Assembly (NCBI GenBank): GCA_035765195.1
Contig: DASTYC010000007.1
Coordinates: 186,001-250,000 of the forward strand
DNA length: 64,000 nucleotides
Reading direction: 5' to 3'
Source: CALAED01 sp035765195
GTDB taxonomy: Bacteria > Actinomycetota > Actinomycetes > Streptosporangiales > Streptosporangiaceae
Shown piece by piece: positions 55,081 to 63,128 of this stretch; positions within the stretch are counted from its first letter, which is position 1; each line of letters opens with the position of its first letter. Made by a program: the position numbers and the translations under genes. The notes under the pieces were generated by a model. The model did no database searches, had not been told where the DNA came from, and was given only the letters and a program-made list of their open reading frames with translations.

Positions 55081-55800
55081 TCACCAGCCCAGCTGGAGGA
55101 CCTCCTCGCCGGCCTCCTTGACGTCCTTGACGGTGTCGACGCCGCGCCAATAGCCGGTGATCTTGTAGCCGGCCAGGAGCTTGTCCACGGCCAGGTGCGG
55201 GAACGTGGTGTCCTCGTGGTCGCCCTTCTCCGGAAGGAGATGGATCACGTCCGGTTCGAAGGCGTACACCCCGCCGTTGATCCAGTAGGGCAGGCTCGGG
55301 GACTGGACGAAGCCGGCGATGCGGTCGTGCTCGTCGAGCGTGGCGATGCCCCAGTTGGTGCGGTACTGGGCAAGCGCGATCGTGGCCATCGCGGCGGCGC
55401 TCACGTGCCGGTCGATGAGATCGCCCAGCGGGAACCGGCACAGCACGTCGCCGTTGAGGGCCAGCCAGCGCTCGCCTTCGAACGGCAGACGACCGGCGGC
55501 GAACCGCAGCGCACCGCCCCGGCCGAGCGGCTCGGACTCCACCGCGACCTCGATGGTGAGCGGATAGTCGTGCGCGGCGAGGTGCTTTTCGAGCACGTCG
55601 GCGAGATATCCGCACGAGATCACGACATGCTCGCAGCCCTGCCCGGACAGCCACTCCAGCTGCCAGTCGACGATGGGCTTGTTCGCCACCGGCACCATCG
55701 CCTTGGGCCGGTCGTCCGTGTAGGGACGCAGCCGGGTCGCCTGACCACCCGCCAGGATGATCGCTTGCCGTGCTCGCCCCTTCTTCCCCGTTATGGCCAT
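55081..55800 (-). CDS. Sugar-phosphate nucleotidyltransferase
   Basis: 239 residues; makes an NDP-sugar from sugar-1-phosphate. N-terminal AIILAGGQATRLRPYTDDRPKAMVPVANKP has the G-G-x-x-T-R-x-x-P phosphate-binding loop (about 16-25) and the Lys; LNGDVLCRFP is the metal-binding Asp loop. Length equals the catalytic domain alone, no left-handed helix domain. Mannose-1-P guanylyltransferase-like or glucose-1-P thymidylyltransferase-like. In this locus it probably feeds the glycosyltransferases beside it; substrate not resolvable. Corresponds to the Rv3264c position. Confidence 0.85.
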   Translation of the reverse strand: MAITGKKGRARQAIILAGGQATRLRPYTDDRPKAMVPVANKPIVDWQLEWLSGQGCEHVVISCGYLADVLEKHLAAHDYPLTIEVAVESEPLGRGGALRFAAGRLPFEGERWLALNGDVLCRFPLGDLIDRHVSAAAMATIALAQYRTNWGIATLDEHDRIAGFVQSPSLPYWINGGVYAFEPDVIHLLPEKGDHEDTTFPHLAVDKLLAGYKITGYWRGVDTVKDVKEAGEEVLQLGW

Positions 55801-55840
55801 GTCGGCACCCTACCGCCGCGACCCGCGCCGACGCCCGCCC

Positions 55841-56968
55841 TTAGCTGGACATGGCCCGCTGGTAGGAGGCCATGTGCGCCTCGGCGGAGGCCGCCCAGCT
55901 GAACTCCTGGGAGCGGATGAAGGCCGCCTCGGCGAGCGCCTTGCGGCGTTCGGGGTTGTCGAGCAGCGCGCGCAGCGCCGCCGCGATGCTCTCCTCGTCG
56001 GGCTCGGTGTAGGCGACGGCGTCGCCGCCGACCTCGGGCAGCGAGGAGTGCGGGGTGGTCAGGACCGGCGCGCCGCAGGCCATGGCCTCCAGCACCGGCA
56101 GCCCGAAACCCTCGCCCCGGCTGGGCAGCGCGACGATCTGCGCGCCGCCGAAATATCCCGGCAGCGACGACCAGCGCAGGTAGCCGGGGCGGACCATGCG
56201 CAGCCCGGCCGGGACGGTGGCCATCGCCGCGTCGACCTCGTCGTCCCAGCCGCCGCCGCCCGCCAGCACCAGCGCCGGCGGGTCGGGCCGCTCGGACACC
56301 GCGCGCACCCAGCCGCGGATCAGGTTGGGCACGTTCTTGCGCGGATCGAGCGCGCCGAGGAACGCGATGTAGGGGTGGCCGCGCAGGCCGAGCCGGTCGG
56401 AGACCCGGCGCAGCTCGTCTTCGGCGGGCCGGTGGAACGCGTCGTGGTCGACGCCGTGGTAGGCGACGTCGATGTGTGTGGGGTCGGCGGCCAGCAGCCG
56501 GACCAGCTCGTCCCTGGTGGCCTTCGACGGCACGATCAGCCGGGTGGCCCGGCGGCACGCGGTGCGGGTCGCCGACTTGATGTAGGTCGACCGCACGGGG
56601 TTGTGCACTTCGGGCTCGGAGAAGTAGGTCACATCGTGGATGGTCGCGACCGTCGGCCGTCCCGGCCGCAGCGGGATCGAGTAGTACGGCAGGTGAATGA
56701 CGTCGGCGGCCACCTGATCGGCGATGACCGGCAGACCGGTCTGCTCCCAGGCCAGCCGCGTCTGGCGATGCGAGATCGCCATCGGGCCGGCCACGATCTT
56801 GGTGTGCGGCGCCAGCCGAGAATATCGCTCCTCATCGGAGCGCTGGCAGGCGAGCACAAGGTCGGCGCCGGCCGCGTCCAGCGCCGCGACCAGACCATCG
56901 ACGTATCTGCCGAGCGCACCGCGGTCGGCAGGCACACCAGTCGCGTCGACGAGGATCCGAGGCGCCAC
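55841..56968 (-). CDS. GT4-family glycosyltransferase (glycogen/mannosyl type GT-B)
   Basis: 375 residues with GT-B architecture: N-terminal half MAPRILVDATGVPADRGALGRYVDGL, HIDVAYHGVDHDAF, and the C-terminal nucleotide-sugar site LPSRGEGFGLPVLEAMACGAPVLTT near 280-305 (GT4 E-x7-E signature). Transfers a sugar (perhaps mannose or rhamnose) in the cytoplasm. GTG start; nucleotidyltransferase follows after 40 bp. First gene of the unit GT4-nucleotidyltransferase-alkA. Confidence 0.88.
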   Translation of the reverse strand: MAPRILVDATGVPADRGALGRYVDGLVAALDAAGADLVLACQRSDEERYSRLAPHTKIVAGPMAISHRQTRLAWEQTGLPVIADQVAADVIHLPYYSIPLRPGRPTVATIHDVTYFSEPEVHNPVRSTYIKSATRTACRRATRLIVPSKATRDELVRLLAADPTHIDVAYHGVDHDAFHRPAEDELRRVSDRLGLRGHPYIAFLGALDPRKNVPNLIRGWVRAVSERPDPPALVLAGGGGWDDEVDAAMATVPAGLRMVRPGYLRWSSLPGYFGGAQIVALPSRGEGFGLPVLEAMACGAPVLTTPHSSLPEVGGDAVAYTEPDEESIAAALRALLDNPERRKALAEAAFIRSQEFSWAASAEAHMASYQRAMSS

Positions 56969-57071
56969 AATCCTCCCTTGCTACGAACGCCCGTGGGCCA
57001 CCGGGATGGTCACGCCAAGGGGCCTGGCGCGCCTTGTCTTGCCTGTGGCGGGGTCGCCCCTGTCCGGAAGC

Positions 57072-57896
57072 CTACGCCGTGACGGGCTCGGGTGGGGTGA
57101 TCAACCGGGGACCGGCAGGAGACAGCGGCGTCTTTGTCGCCACCCACAAGAACGTGGGGATGATCGGACGGAGCGCCCGGATCGCGGGCGCGGGCAGCTT
57201 CGCGACCGGCGCGGGCATGTCATCGGCGCCGTGGAACCGATCCGGTTCCGATATCACGGCGAACGTGTAGTCCCAGACGTGGAAATCACGAACCATCGCG
57301 CGCAGCGCGCGGCGCCCGCGGAACCGCTCGTAGTAGTGATCGGCCCGTCCGCTCGCCCGCACGTACCGGTCGGCGAGTCCGGGCGGCAGGTACGAAAGGA
57401 ATGGAAGCCGGTAGTGCGGCTCCATGATCCCGTACTTGTTGCCCAGGCCCAGGTACAGCGCCCCGTCGTCGGCGAGCACCCGATGCAGCTCGGCCACGAT
57501 CGCGTCGGGGTCCACGACGTGCTCGTAGATGTGGTTGAAGACGATCGCGTCGAAGGTGCCGTCGGGGAAGGGCAGCCGCTCGCCGTCGCCGCAGACGAAG
57601 CCCACCCGGCCGCCGAAGGCGTCCTTGGCGCGCTTGAGCCCCGGCACGTCGATGTCGATGCCGACGGTGTGTTCGGCGCCGGCGGCGGCGAGCTCGTCGG
57701 AGATGAATCCGGCCGAGCACCCGACGTCGGCCACCGTCAGCCCGGCCAGGTCGGCGCGCCCGAGGAAATGCGTCAGCACCGCGATCAGCTTGGCGGCCTT
57801 GCGCCGGCGTTTGTCCTCCTCGAGCATCGCGCTTTGGATCTCGGAGTACGCGAGCTGCGGGGTCCGCTCCCTGTCCTTGGTCCGCTCCTTGGGCAT
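57072..57896 (-). CDS. SAM-dependent class I methyltransferase
   Basis: 274 residues. Rossmann methyltransferase with motif I VADVGCSAGFISDEL about 53-67, motif II FDAIVFNHIYEHVVDPDAI about 117-135 and a long C-terminal extension (HYYERFRGRRALRAMVRDFHVWDY). Acceptor unknown; likely a sugar or lipid of the surface-glycan cluster. ATG 57896 with TAGACT 7 nt upstream and no ribosome site, so probably leaderless; divergent from the first flippase-like gene. Confidence 0.83.
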   Translation of the reverse strand: MPKERTKDRERTPQLAYSEIQSAMLEEDKRRRKAAKLIAVLTHFLGRADLAGLTVADVGCSAGFISDELAAAGAEHTVGIDIDVPGLKRAKDAFGGRVGFVCGDGERLPFPDGTFDAIVFNHIYEHVVDPDAIVAELHRVLADDGALYLGLGNKYGIMEPHYRLPFLSYLPPGLADRYVRASGRADHYYERFRGRRALRAMVRDFHVWDYTFAVISEPDRFHGADDMPAPVAKLPAPAIRALRPIIPTFLWVATKTPLSPAGPRLITPPEPVTA

Positions 57897-57903
57897 GGCG
57901 GCC

Positions 57904-57909
57904 AGTCTA
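57904..57909 (-). promoter_or_regulatory. -10 hexamer, probable leaderless methyltransferase start
   Basis: TAGACT on the minus strand with 7 nt to the ATG at 57896. Confidence 0.4.
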
Positions 57910-57939
57910 GGGGCGGCGGCCGCGCCGACGCGGGGAACG

Positions 57940-57969
57940 TTCACCCATCGAGGCGCGAAGCCGTAACCT
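57940..57969 (+). promoter_or_regulatory. Promoter of the first flippase-like gene
   Basis: TTCACC at 57940-57945, 18-bp spacer, TAACCT at 57964-57969, then 7 nt to the GTG at 57977. Predicts a leaderless mRNA. Confidence 0.5.
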
Positions 57970-57976
57970 TGAGCGA

Positions 57977-58993
57977 GTGATGCGCCGCCTGCGGGCGAGC
58001 CGGGCCCTGCGCGCTGGGTTCGCGGTGCTCGCCGTCGCGTTCCTGGTCTCCGCCTTGGTCTCCCAATGGGGCAAGGCGACGGCGGCGCTGTCCGCGCTGT
58101 CGTGGTGGTCGGTGGCGCTCGCCACGGTCGCCGGGGTGCTGGCCCCGGGCGGTGCCATGCTGGCCTGGCGGACACTGCTCGCCGATCTCGGCTCCCCGCT
58201 GCGGCCTGGCCCGGCCGTCCAGGTGATGTTCCTCGGCCAGCTCGGCAAGTACCTGCCCGGCGGGGTGTGGCAGGTGGTCGCCACCATGGAGCTGGGCCGA
58301 GACCACGCGGCGCCGCGCAAACGCACGTTCACGGCCACCGTCCTCGGCATGGCGATCACGCTGGTCAGCGCGTTGGCGCTGACCGCGGTCGCGTTGCCGT
58401 TCACCTCGGCCGGCGCCGCCCACCGCTACTGGTGGGTGCTGGCGCTGGTGCCGGTGGTGGCCGCGACGCTGCACCCCCGCGTGCTGACCGGGGCGCTGAA
58501 CGCCGCGTTGCGGCTGGCCCGGCGGGAACCGCTGGAGCGCGGCGTCGGCGGCGGCGCCCTCGTCCGGGCGCTCGGCTGGACGGTGCTCGGTTGGGCGCTG
58601 CTCGACGTGCAGGCGTGGCTGCTCGTGACCGACGTGCACCGCGGCGGGCTCGCCGACTTCCTGCCGGCGGCCGCCGCCTACATGCTGGCGTGGTCGGTCG
58701 GCTTCCTGACGATCTTCGCGCCCGGCGGCATCGGCACCCGTGAGGTGGCCATGGCCGCCGCGCTGGCCCCGCTCATGGACTGGCCGCAGGCGCTCGTGAT
58801 CGCGACGGTGTCCCGGTTGATCTCGATGGTCGCCGATCTCGCCTGGGCCGGGCTGGCGTTCGGGATCGGCCGCTTCGCGCCGGCGCGCCGCGGCGGCCAG
58901 GCCCCGCCGAGCTCCGGGAACGTCCTGGCACCCGCGGCGTTGCACATGGACGGGAGCACGGACAGGGGTACGGACGGACGCGCCGAACGATAG
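57977..58993 (+). CDS. Polytopic membrane protein, LPG-synthase/flippase-like (UPF0104), copy 1
   Basis: 338 residues, about eight membrane helices. Family landmarks FLGQLGKYLPGGVWQVV (about 87-103) and TIFAPGGIGTREVAMA (about 250-265) belong to the lysylphosphatidylglycerol-synthase TM region superfamily, which includes proposed polyprenyl-sugar transport proteins. No MprF synthase domain is fused. ATG three bases into the sequence (57980) is an alternative start. Paralogue of the gene at 59980-60996 (similar length and order of motifs). Tail of 40 residues is disordered. Confidence 0.78.
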   Translation: MMRRLRASRALRAGFAVLAVAFLVSALVSQWGKATAALSALSWWSVALATVAGVLAPGGAMLAWRTLLADLGSPLRPGPAVQVMFLGQLGKYLPGGVWQVVATMELGRDHAAPRKRTFTATVLGMAITLVSALALTAVALPFTSAGAAHRYWWVLALVPVVAATLHPRVLTGALNAALRLARREPLERGVGGGALVRALGWTVLGWALLDVQAWLLVTDVHRGGLADFLPAAAAYMLAWSVGFLTIFAPGGIGTREVAMAAALAPLMDWPQALVIATVSRLISMVADLAWAGLAFGIGRFAPARRGGQAPPSSGNVLAPAALHMDGSTDRGTDGRAER

Positions 58994-59022
58994 GCGGCCA
59001 GAGCGGCCACAGAGGAGTGATC

Positions 59023-59109
59023 ATGGGCGCAAGCCCAAGCGCCGGCTGCCGGCCGCCATCGAGCCGCATCTGTAACGCAGTTTCCGATAAATTCAGTAAA
59101 TGGCCATAA
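59023..59109 (+). CDS. Possible 28-residue small ORF
   Basis: ATG 59023 is preceded by AGAGGAG at an ideal six-base distance, and TAA ends the frame at 59109. The peptide (MGASPSAGCRPPSSRICN and ten more) has two Cys and no helix. The codon bias is not convincing and an AT-rich spot with GATAAATTC follows. It could instead be the decayed remnant of a gene; another frame here encodes a basic peptide. Confidence 0.3.
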   Translation: MGASPSAGCRPPSSRICNAVSDKFSKWP

Positions 59110-59267
59110 GAAAGTCCGTCAGGTAGCCCGCTCGTGAACTCTTGATGACCTCTCGCCGGTCGGCCGCAATTGGCTGATCCGCGGCTATACGCTCCGCCGA
59201 GAATCGGCAGCCCGGGCCCCGGCCCGCGCCGCCGGCGGTTCGAGCGCCCGCAGAAGCGGAGGTCGTC
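59110..59267. other. Gene-free stretch before the second methyltransferase
   Basis: GC drops in the first 60 bases. No recognised hexamer pair. The remainder is very GC-rich with GAGG (59258-59265) as ribosome site for the GTG at 59268. Confidence 0.35.
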
Positions 59268-59909
59268 GTGGTTCAGAGCCCGGCCGTCCCCGAGACACCT
59301 GACATCGTCATCGGCAACACCACGTTGAAATACACCGCCAAGAATCCGGCCATCCGGTTTCTCACGGAAAGGTGGGTGGCCAACCTCGAAAGGGTCATCG
59401 GCGAGGTCGCGGAGGATTCCTATGGCCGGCCGAAGCGTGTGCTGGAGGTAGGCTGCGGCGAGGGGGTCATCGCCGACAAACTGCACCGCCGCTTCGGGGA
59501 GGTCGTCGCCCTCGACCTGCCGGACGCGGGCCTGCGGTCCTGGTGGCGCACCTACCCCGGCCCCGGCTACCTGCACGCCGACGCGCACCACCTGCCGTTC
59601 GACGACGACCAGTTCGACCTCGTCGTCTCGGTCGAGGTGCTCGAGCACCTCACCGACCCCGAGCGCGGGCTGCGCGAGATGGCCCGGGTGTCCCGGCGGC
59701 ACGTCGTCTTCTCCGTGCCGCGCGAGCCCATCTTCCGCGGCTGCAACCTGATCGCCGGGCGATATGTCCCGGATCTCGGCAATACCCCGGGCCACCTCAA
59801 CCACTGGTCCAAACGGGGCTTCGCCAAGTTCGTGAGCACGGTGGCGGACGTGCGGGGGATCACCACGCCGTTCCCATGGACGACGATCTGGGCCACTGTA
59901 CGCGGATAA
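59268..59909 (+). CDS. Class I methyltransferase, second copy
   Basis: 213 residues. Motif I VLEVGCGEGVIADKL about 58-72, post-I ALDLPDAGLRSW, motif II FDLVVSVEVLEHLTDPERGL about 114-133. A typical UbiE/COQ5-like small methyltransferase; N-terminal segment KNPAIRFLTERWVANLE resembles enzymes of glycan or glycolipid clusters. GTG 59268 with GCGGAGG upstream. Followed after 70 nt by a second flippase-like gene. Confidence 0.85.
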   Translation: MVQSPAVPETPDIVIGNTTLKYTAKNPAIRFLTERWVANLERVIGEVAEDSYGRPKRVLEVGCGEGVIADKLHRRFGEVVALDLPDAGLRSWWRTYPGPGYLHADAHHLPFDDDQFDLVVSVEVLEHLTDPERGLREMARVSRRHVVFSVPREPIFRGCNLIAGRYVPDLGNTPGHLNHWSKRGFAKFVSTVADVRGITTPFPWTTIWATVRG

Positions 59910-59967
59910 ATACTCGCCGGTGCCAGGTCGTTACCTTCCGTTCACCTGGGAGTTTGCGTGTTTCCAC

Positions 59968-59973
59968 TACGCT
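59968..59973 (+). promoter_or_regulatory. -10 hexamer, probable leaderless start of flippase copy 2
   Basis: TACGCT, 6 nt before the GTG at 59980. No ribosome site. Confidence 0.4.
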
Positions 59974-59979
59974 TACCGG

Positions 59980-60996
59980 GTGAAAATCCGGTCACGTGCG
60001 AAGCGGATCTTCCGGCCGACGTTCATCGTGCTGGCGCTCTGCTTTTGCGGATACGCCCTCGCCACGCGGTGGGACGAGACCAGCCGCGCGCTCGCGAACA
60101 TGTCGTGGCCGGTCGTCGGGCTCTCCCTCGTCTGCGCCTTCGCCGGCATGTGCGCGCTGATGATGGGCCTGCGCGCGGTCCTGGCCGGGTTCGGTTCGGA
60201 GCTGCCGCTGCGCGGGGCCGCCCGGGTCTGGTTCATCGCCCAGCTCGGCAAGTACGTCCCGGGCAAGGTGTGGGTGCTCGCCGCGCAGGTCGAGCTGGCC
60301 CACCAGTACAAGGTGCCCCGGCTGCGCATGGTGAGCGCCACCCTGCTCAACATGGCCATCACCATGGCGACCGGGCTGGCGATCGCCGCGGTGGCGCTGC
60401 CGCTCACCTCGCCGGCGGCGACCGTGGACTACTGGTGGCTGTTCCTCCTCGCCCCGGTGCTGCTCGCCGCGCTGCACCCCAAGATCGTGACCTGGGCGCT
60501 CAACCTCGGGCTCAAGATCATCCATCGGCCGCCGCTGGAACGCCCGGCCGACCTGGGCGCGACGCTGCGGACCGTCGGCTGGAACCTCGTCGGCTGGGCG
60601 CTGTTCGGGGCGCACATCTGGCTGCTCGCACTCGACGGGGGCGGCACGGGCAAGAGCCTGCCGCTCGCCGCCATCGGCGGCTACGCGCTGGCCTGGACCG
60701 TGGGCTTCCTGTTCTTCATCACGCCCGGCGGCATCGGGGCGCGCGAGGTCGCGCTGGCCATCACGCTGGCGCCGGCGCTGCCCGCCGGCGCGCCCGGGGT
60801 CGTCGCGATCATCTCGCGTGTGGTCTTCACGCTGGTCGACCTCATCGGGTCCGCCCTGGCGTTCCTCGCCGGCGGCCGCGTGCCCGTCCGGGCCCGGCCC
60901 GCGGCGACGGCGACGCCGACGGGCGACATGGTCGCAGAAACGCCCGGCGACGGCCTGAGCGGCTCCGGTCAGGGCTTGAGCAGCTCTTCGAGATAG
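59980..60996 (+). CDS. Polytopic membrane protein, LPG-synthase/flippase-like, copy 2
   Basis: 338 residues from GTG 59980 (an upstream in-frame start at 59920 would add 20). Same family as copy 1, with equal length and parallel landmarks: FIAQLGKYVPGKVW near 84-97 and FFITPGGIGAREVALA near 245-260, and an equivalent helix pattern with conserved YWW turn. About half of the residues appear identical by eye, so the two are probably paralogues from an old duplication. The 3' end overlaps the convergent glycosyltransferase by 28 bases. Confidence 0.8.
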   Translation: MKIRSRAKRIFRPTFIVLALCFCGYALATRWDETSRALANMSWPVVGLSLVCAFAGMCALMMGLRAVLAGFGSELPLRGAARVWFIAQLGKYVPGKVWVLAAQVELAHQYKVPRLRMVSATLLNMAITMATGLAIAAVALPLTSPAATVDYWWLFLLAPVLLAALHPKIVTWALNLGLKIIHRPPLERPADLGATLRTVGWNLVGWALFGAHIWLLALDGGGTGKSLPLAAIGGYALAWTVGFLFFITPGGIGAREVALAITLAPALPAGAPGVVAIISRVVFTLVDLIGSALAFLAGGRVPVRARPAATATPTGDMVAETPGDGLSGSGQGLSSSSR

Positions 60997-62048
60997 CGGT
61001 CCCAGTACGGCGCGGGGTCCACCGCCCGCACCCCGCGGCGCAGCCGGTCCGGCTCGCCCTCGGCGTAGAACCGCTTCAGAGCGTCTGTAAGCGAGCCCAC
61101 GTCGCCCGGCTCGCACAGCACGCCGTCAACTCCATCGCGGACGTGCTCGGCCAGCGCGCCCGCGGTGGTGGCGATGACCGGAACGCCCTGTTCGAAGGCC
61201 AGCGCGACGTTCTGGGAGGCGGTGGCGGAGCGGTAGGGCAGCACGAGCGCGTCGACGCCGTCGAACAGCTCCGGGATCGCCGTCGCCGGCACGTACCCCG
61301 GCTGCAGCTCGACCCGGTCGGTGAGGCCCAGCGCGCGCACGAGCCGCCGCGTCTCGTCGAGGCCGCCCCAAAACTCCCCCGCCACGGTCAGGGAGACCTC
61401 CGGCGGACCGGCCGCCATCGCGCGAAGCAGGATGTCCAGGCCCTTGTAGGGGCGCACGATGCCGAAGAACAGCAGCCGGTCATAGCGCCGCGCCGGCCGC
61501 TCTCCACCTGCTCGGCGCGCGGGCAGGTGCGGCGGCAGCCCGGCCAGCCGGACCGGCGTGGGGGCCAGGGCGCGCGCCAGCGCCGCCTGCTCGGCGGAGT
61601 GCACCAGCACGTGATCGACCCGGCGCAGCAGCGTCCGCATCAGCATCGGGTCGTAGGCCTTGCGTTCGTGGGGCAGCACGTTGTGGCACAGCGCCGCGGT
61701 GCGGGGCCGATGCCGCCCGAGACCGACGATGATGCCGTGGTAGGCCGGCACCTGCAGCGGAGTGAGCACGGTGAACACCACGAGGTCGGCCGAGCGGAGC
61801 CGGCGCCCGGCGCGCACCCAGCCCGCCGGGCTGTGCCAGGACAGCGCCCATTGAGTCGCCGGGAACGGCTCGCCCTCCGGCTCGGAGATCTTCAGCCTGC
61901 CGGGATAGGCGAACGAGGGGTACTGCGTCCGCCAGGACTCCAACGTCACGTCGTGGCCGGCGGCGGCCAGCCGATGCGCCAGCTCGGTCGTGTGATGGGC
62001 GCCGCCCCCCTTGTAGGGGAAGGTGGGCCCGACGATCGCGATCCTCAC
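60969..62048 (-). CDS. GT4-family glycosyltransferase
   Basis: 359 residues. GT-B fold: N-terminal VRIAIVGPTFPYKGGGAHHT with Gly-rich acceptor loop, then LLFFGIVRPYKGLDILLRAM near 195-215 and the C-terminal donor site LPYRSATASQNVALAFEQGVPVIAT near 285-310. GTG 62048 has GAGGGAG upstream. Probably adds a hexose in the surface glycan assembly. Overlaps the convergent flippase-like gene by 28 bp. Confidence 0.85.
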   Translation of the reverse strand: MRIAIVGPTFPYKGGGAHHTTELAHRLAAAGHDVTLESWRTQYPSFAYPGRLKISEPEGEPFPATQWALSWHSPAGWVRAGRRLRSADLVVFTVLTPLQVPAYHGIIVGLGRHRPRTAALCHNVLPHERKAYDPMLMRTLLRRVDHVLVHSAEQAALARALAPTPVRLAGLPPHLPARRAGGERPARRYDRLLFFGIVRPYKGLDILLRAMAAGPPEVSLTVAGEFWGGLDETRRLVRALGLTDRVELQPGYVPATAIPELFDGVDALVLPYRSATASQNVALAFEQGVPVIATTAGALAEHVRDGVDGVLCEPGDVGSLTDALKRFYAEGEPDRLRRGVRAVDPAPYWDRYLEELLKP

Positions 62049-62130
62049 TGACTCCCTCGGCGGTCTCACGTGGCTGTGGCGGTGTTCCCCCTTGCGGCGT
62101 TCCCCCTTGTCGCCACACCGTACCGTACCG

Positions 62131-63042
62131 TCACGTGTCCCCCCGCGAGCGGACAATGAGGTCGGCGAGCAGCGCCAACGAGGCGATGATCAGTCCGGTG
62201 ACGAAGATCAGGACAGTGTTGATCGCGAAGTAGAGCGGGTGCAGGAACTGGTCGACGATGCCCTTGATCACGCCGATGCCGATCAGCCACAGCGCGGGCG
62301 GCATCAGCACTTTGAGCGGGTTGAAGTACATCACCATCCGCAGCACCTGCAGGATGTAGCGATAAGCGTCTTTCAGGAACTTGAACTTTGATTTGCCGGC
62401 CCGTTTGAAGTAATCAATCGGGACATATCGCACATTGTGCTGGTTGGACAGAAACGCGATCGTGATCGTCGTGACACACGAGAACCCGGGCGGCAGCAGC
62501 TTGAGGTAGGGCAGGGAGACCTCGCGCCGGAACGCCCGCAACCCCGAGTTGAGGTCGGGGATCTTGGTGTTGGTGAGCCGCTCGGCGACCTTGCGGATGA
62601 ACCACTTGGCGGGCACCCGGAGCAGCTTGTGGCTGCCCATCTCCGACGTCCGCGCCCCCACCACCTGGTCGATGGTCGGATCGGAGTCGAGCATGTCGAC
62701 GAGTTCCGGGATCCGCTCGTTGGGGTAGGTCATGTCGGCGTCGGTCCACACGACGATCTCCCCGCGTGCCTGCAGGGTGCCGATGCGCCGCACCGTGCCC
62801 GAGCCGCTGTTGTGGGCGAACGGGACGACCCGCATGGCCGGGAAGCGGGTGGCGGCCTCGTTCAGCCGGGACAGGGTGGCGTCGGTGGAGCTGTCGTCGA
62901 CGGCGAGCAACTCATAGGAGTGGCCGCTGGCGTCGAGGGCCTTGCAGATCCGCTCGACCTCGTCGACGACGTGGTCCTGCTCGTTGTAGCAGGGCAGCAC
63001 GACGGTCACGTGCGGAGGGGTCTGTTCGTCGGACGTGTTCAC
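62131..63042 (-). CDS. GT2-family glycosyltransferase (polyprenyl-phosphate sugar type)
   Basis: 303 residues. GT-A domain 1-235: VTVVLPCYNEQDHV about 12-25, VDDSSTDAT about 48-56 and TDADMTYPNE near 98-107 (DxD), then two C-terminal membrane helices about 240-295 (ALWLIGIGVIKGIV and FAINTVLIFVTGLIIASLALLADLIV). The layout matches dolichyl/polyprenyl phosphate mannosyl or glucosyl synthases with membrane anchors. Feeds lipid-linked sugars to the membrane-bound enzymes. Less GC-rich third codon positions in the middle than neighbours. Confidence 0.85.
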   Translation of the reverse strand: MNTSDEQTPPHVTVVLPCYNEQDHVVDEVERICKALDASGHSYELLAVDDSSTDATLSRLNEAATRFPAMRVVPFAHNSGSGTVRRIGTLQARGEIVVWTDADMTYPNERIPELVDMLDSDPTIDQVVGARTSEMGSHKLLRVPAKWFIRKVAERLTNTKIPDLNSGLRAFRREVSLPYLKLLPPGFSCVTTITIAFLSNQHNVRYVPIDYFKRAGKSKFKFLKDAYRYILQVLRMVMYFNPLKVLMPPALWLIGIGVIKGIVDQFLHPLYFAINTVLIFVTGLIIASLALLADLIVRSRGDT

Positions 63043-63128
63043 GCAGCGCGAGGATACTCTCCGACCAGCGAATCCGTGGTCAGGACGCCGGCGCGAGCCG
63101 ATCTGATCATCAGTTGTTCACCTGTCGC

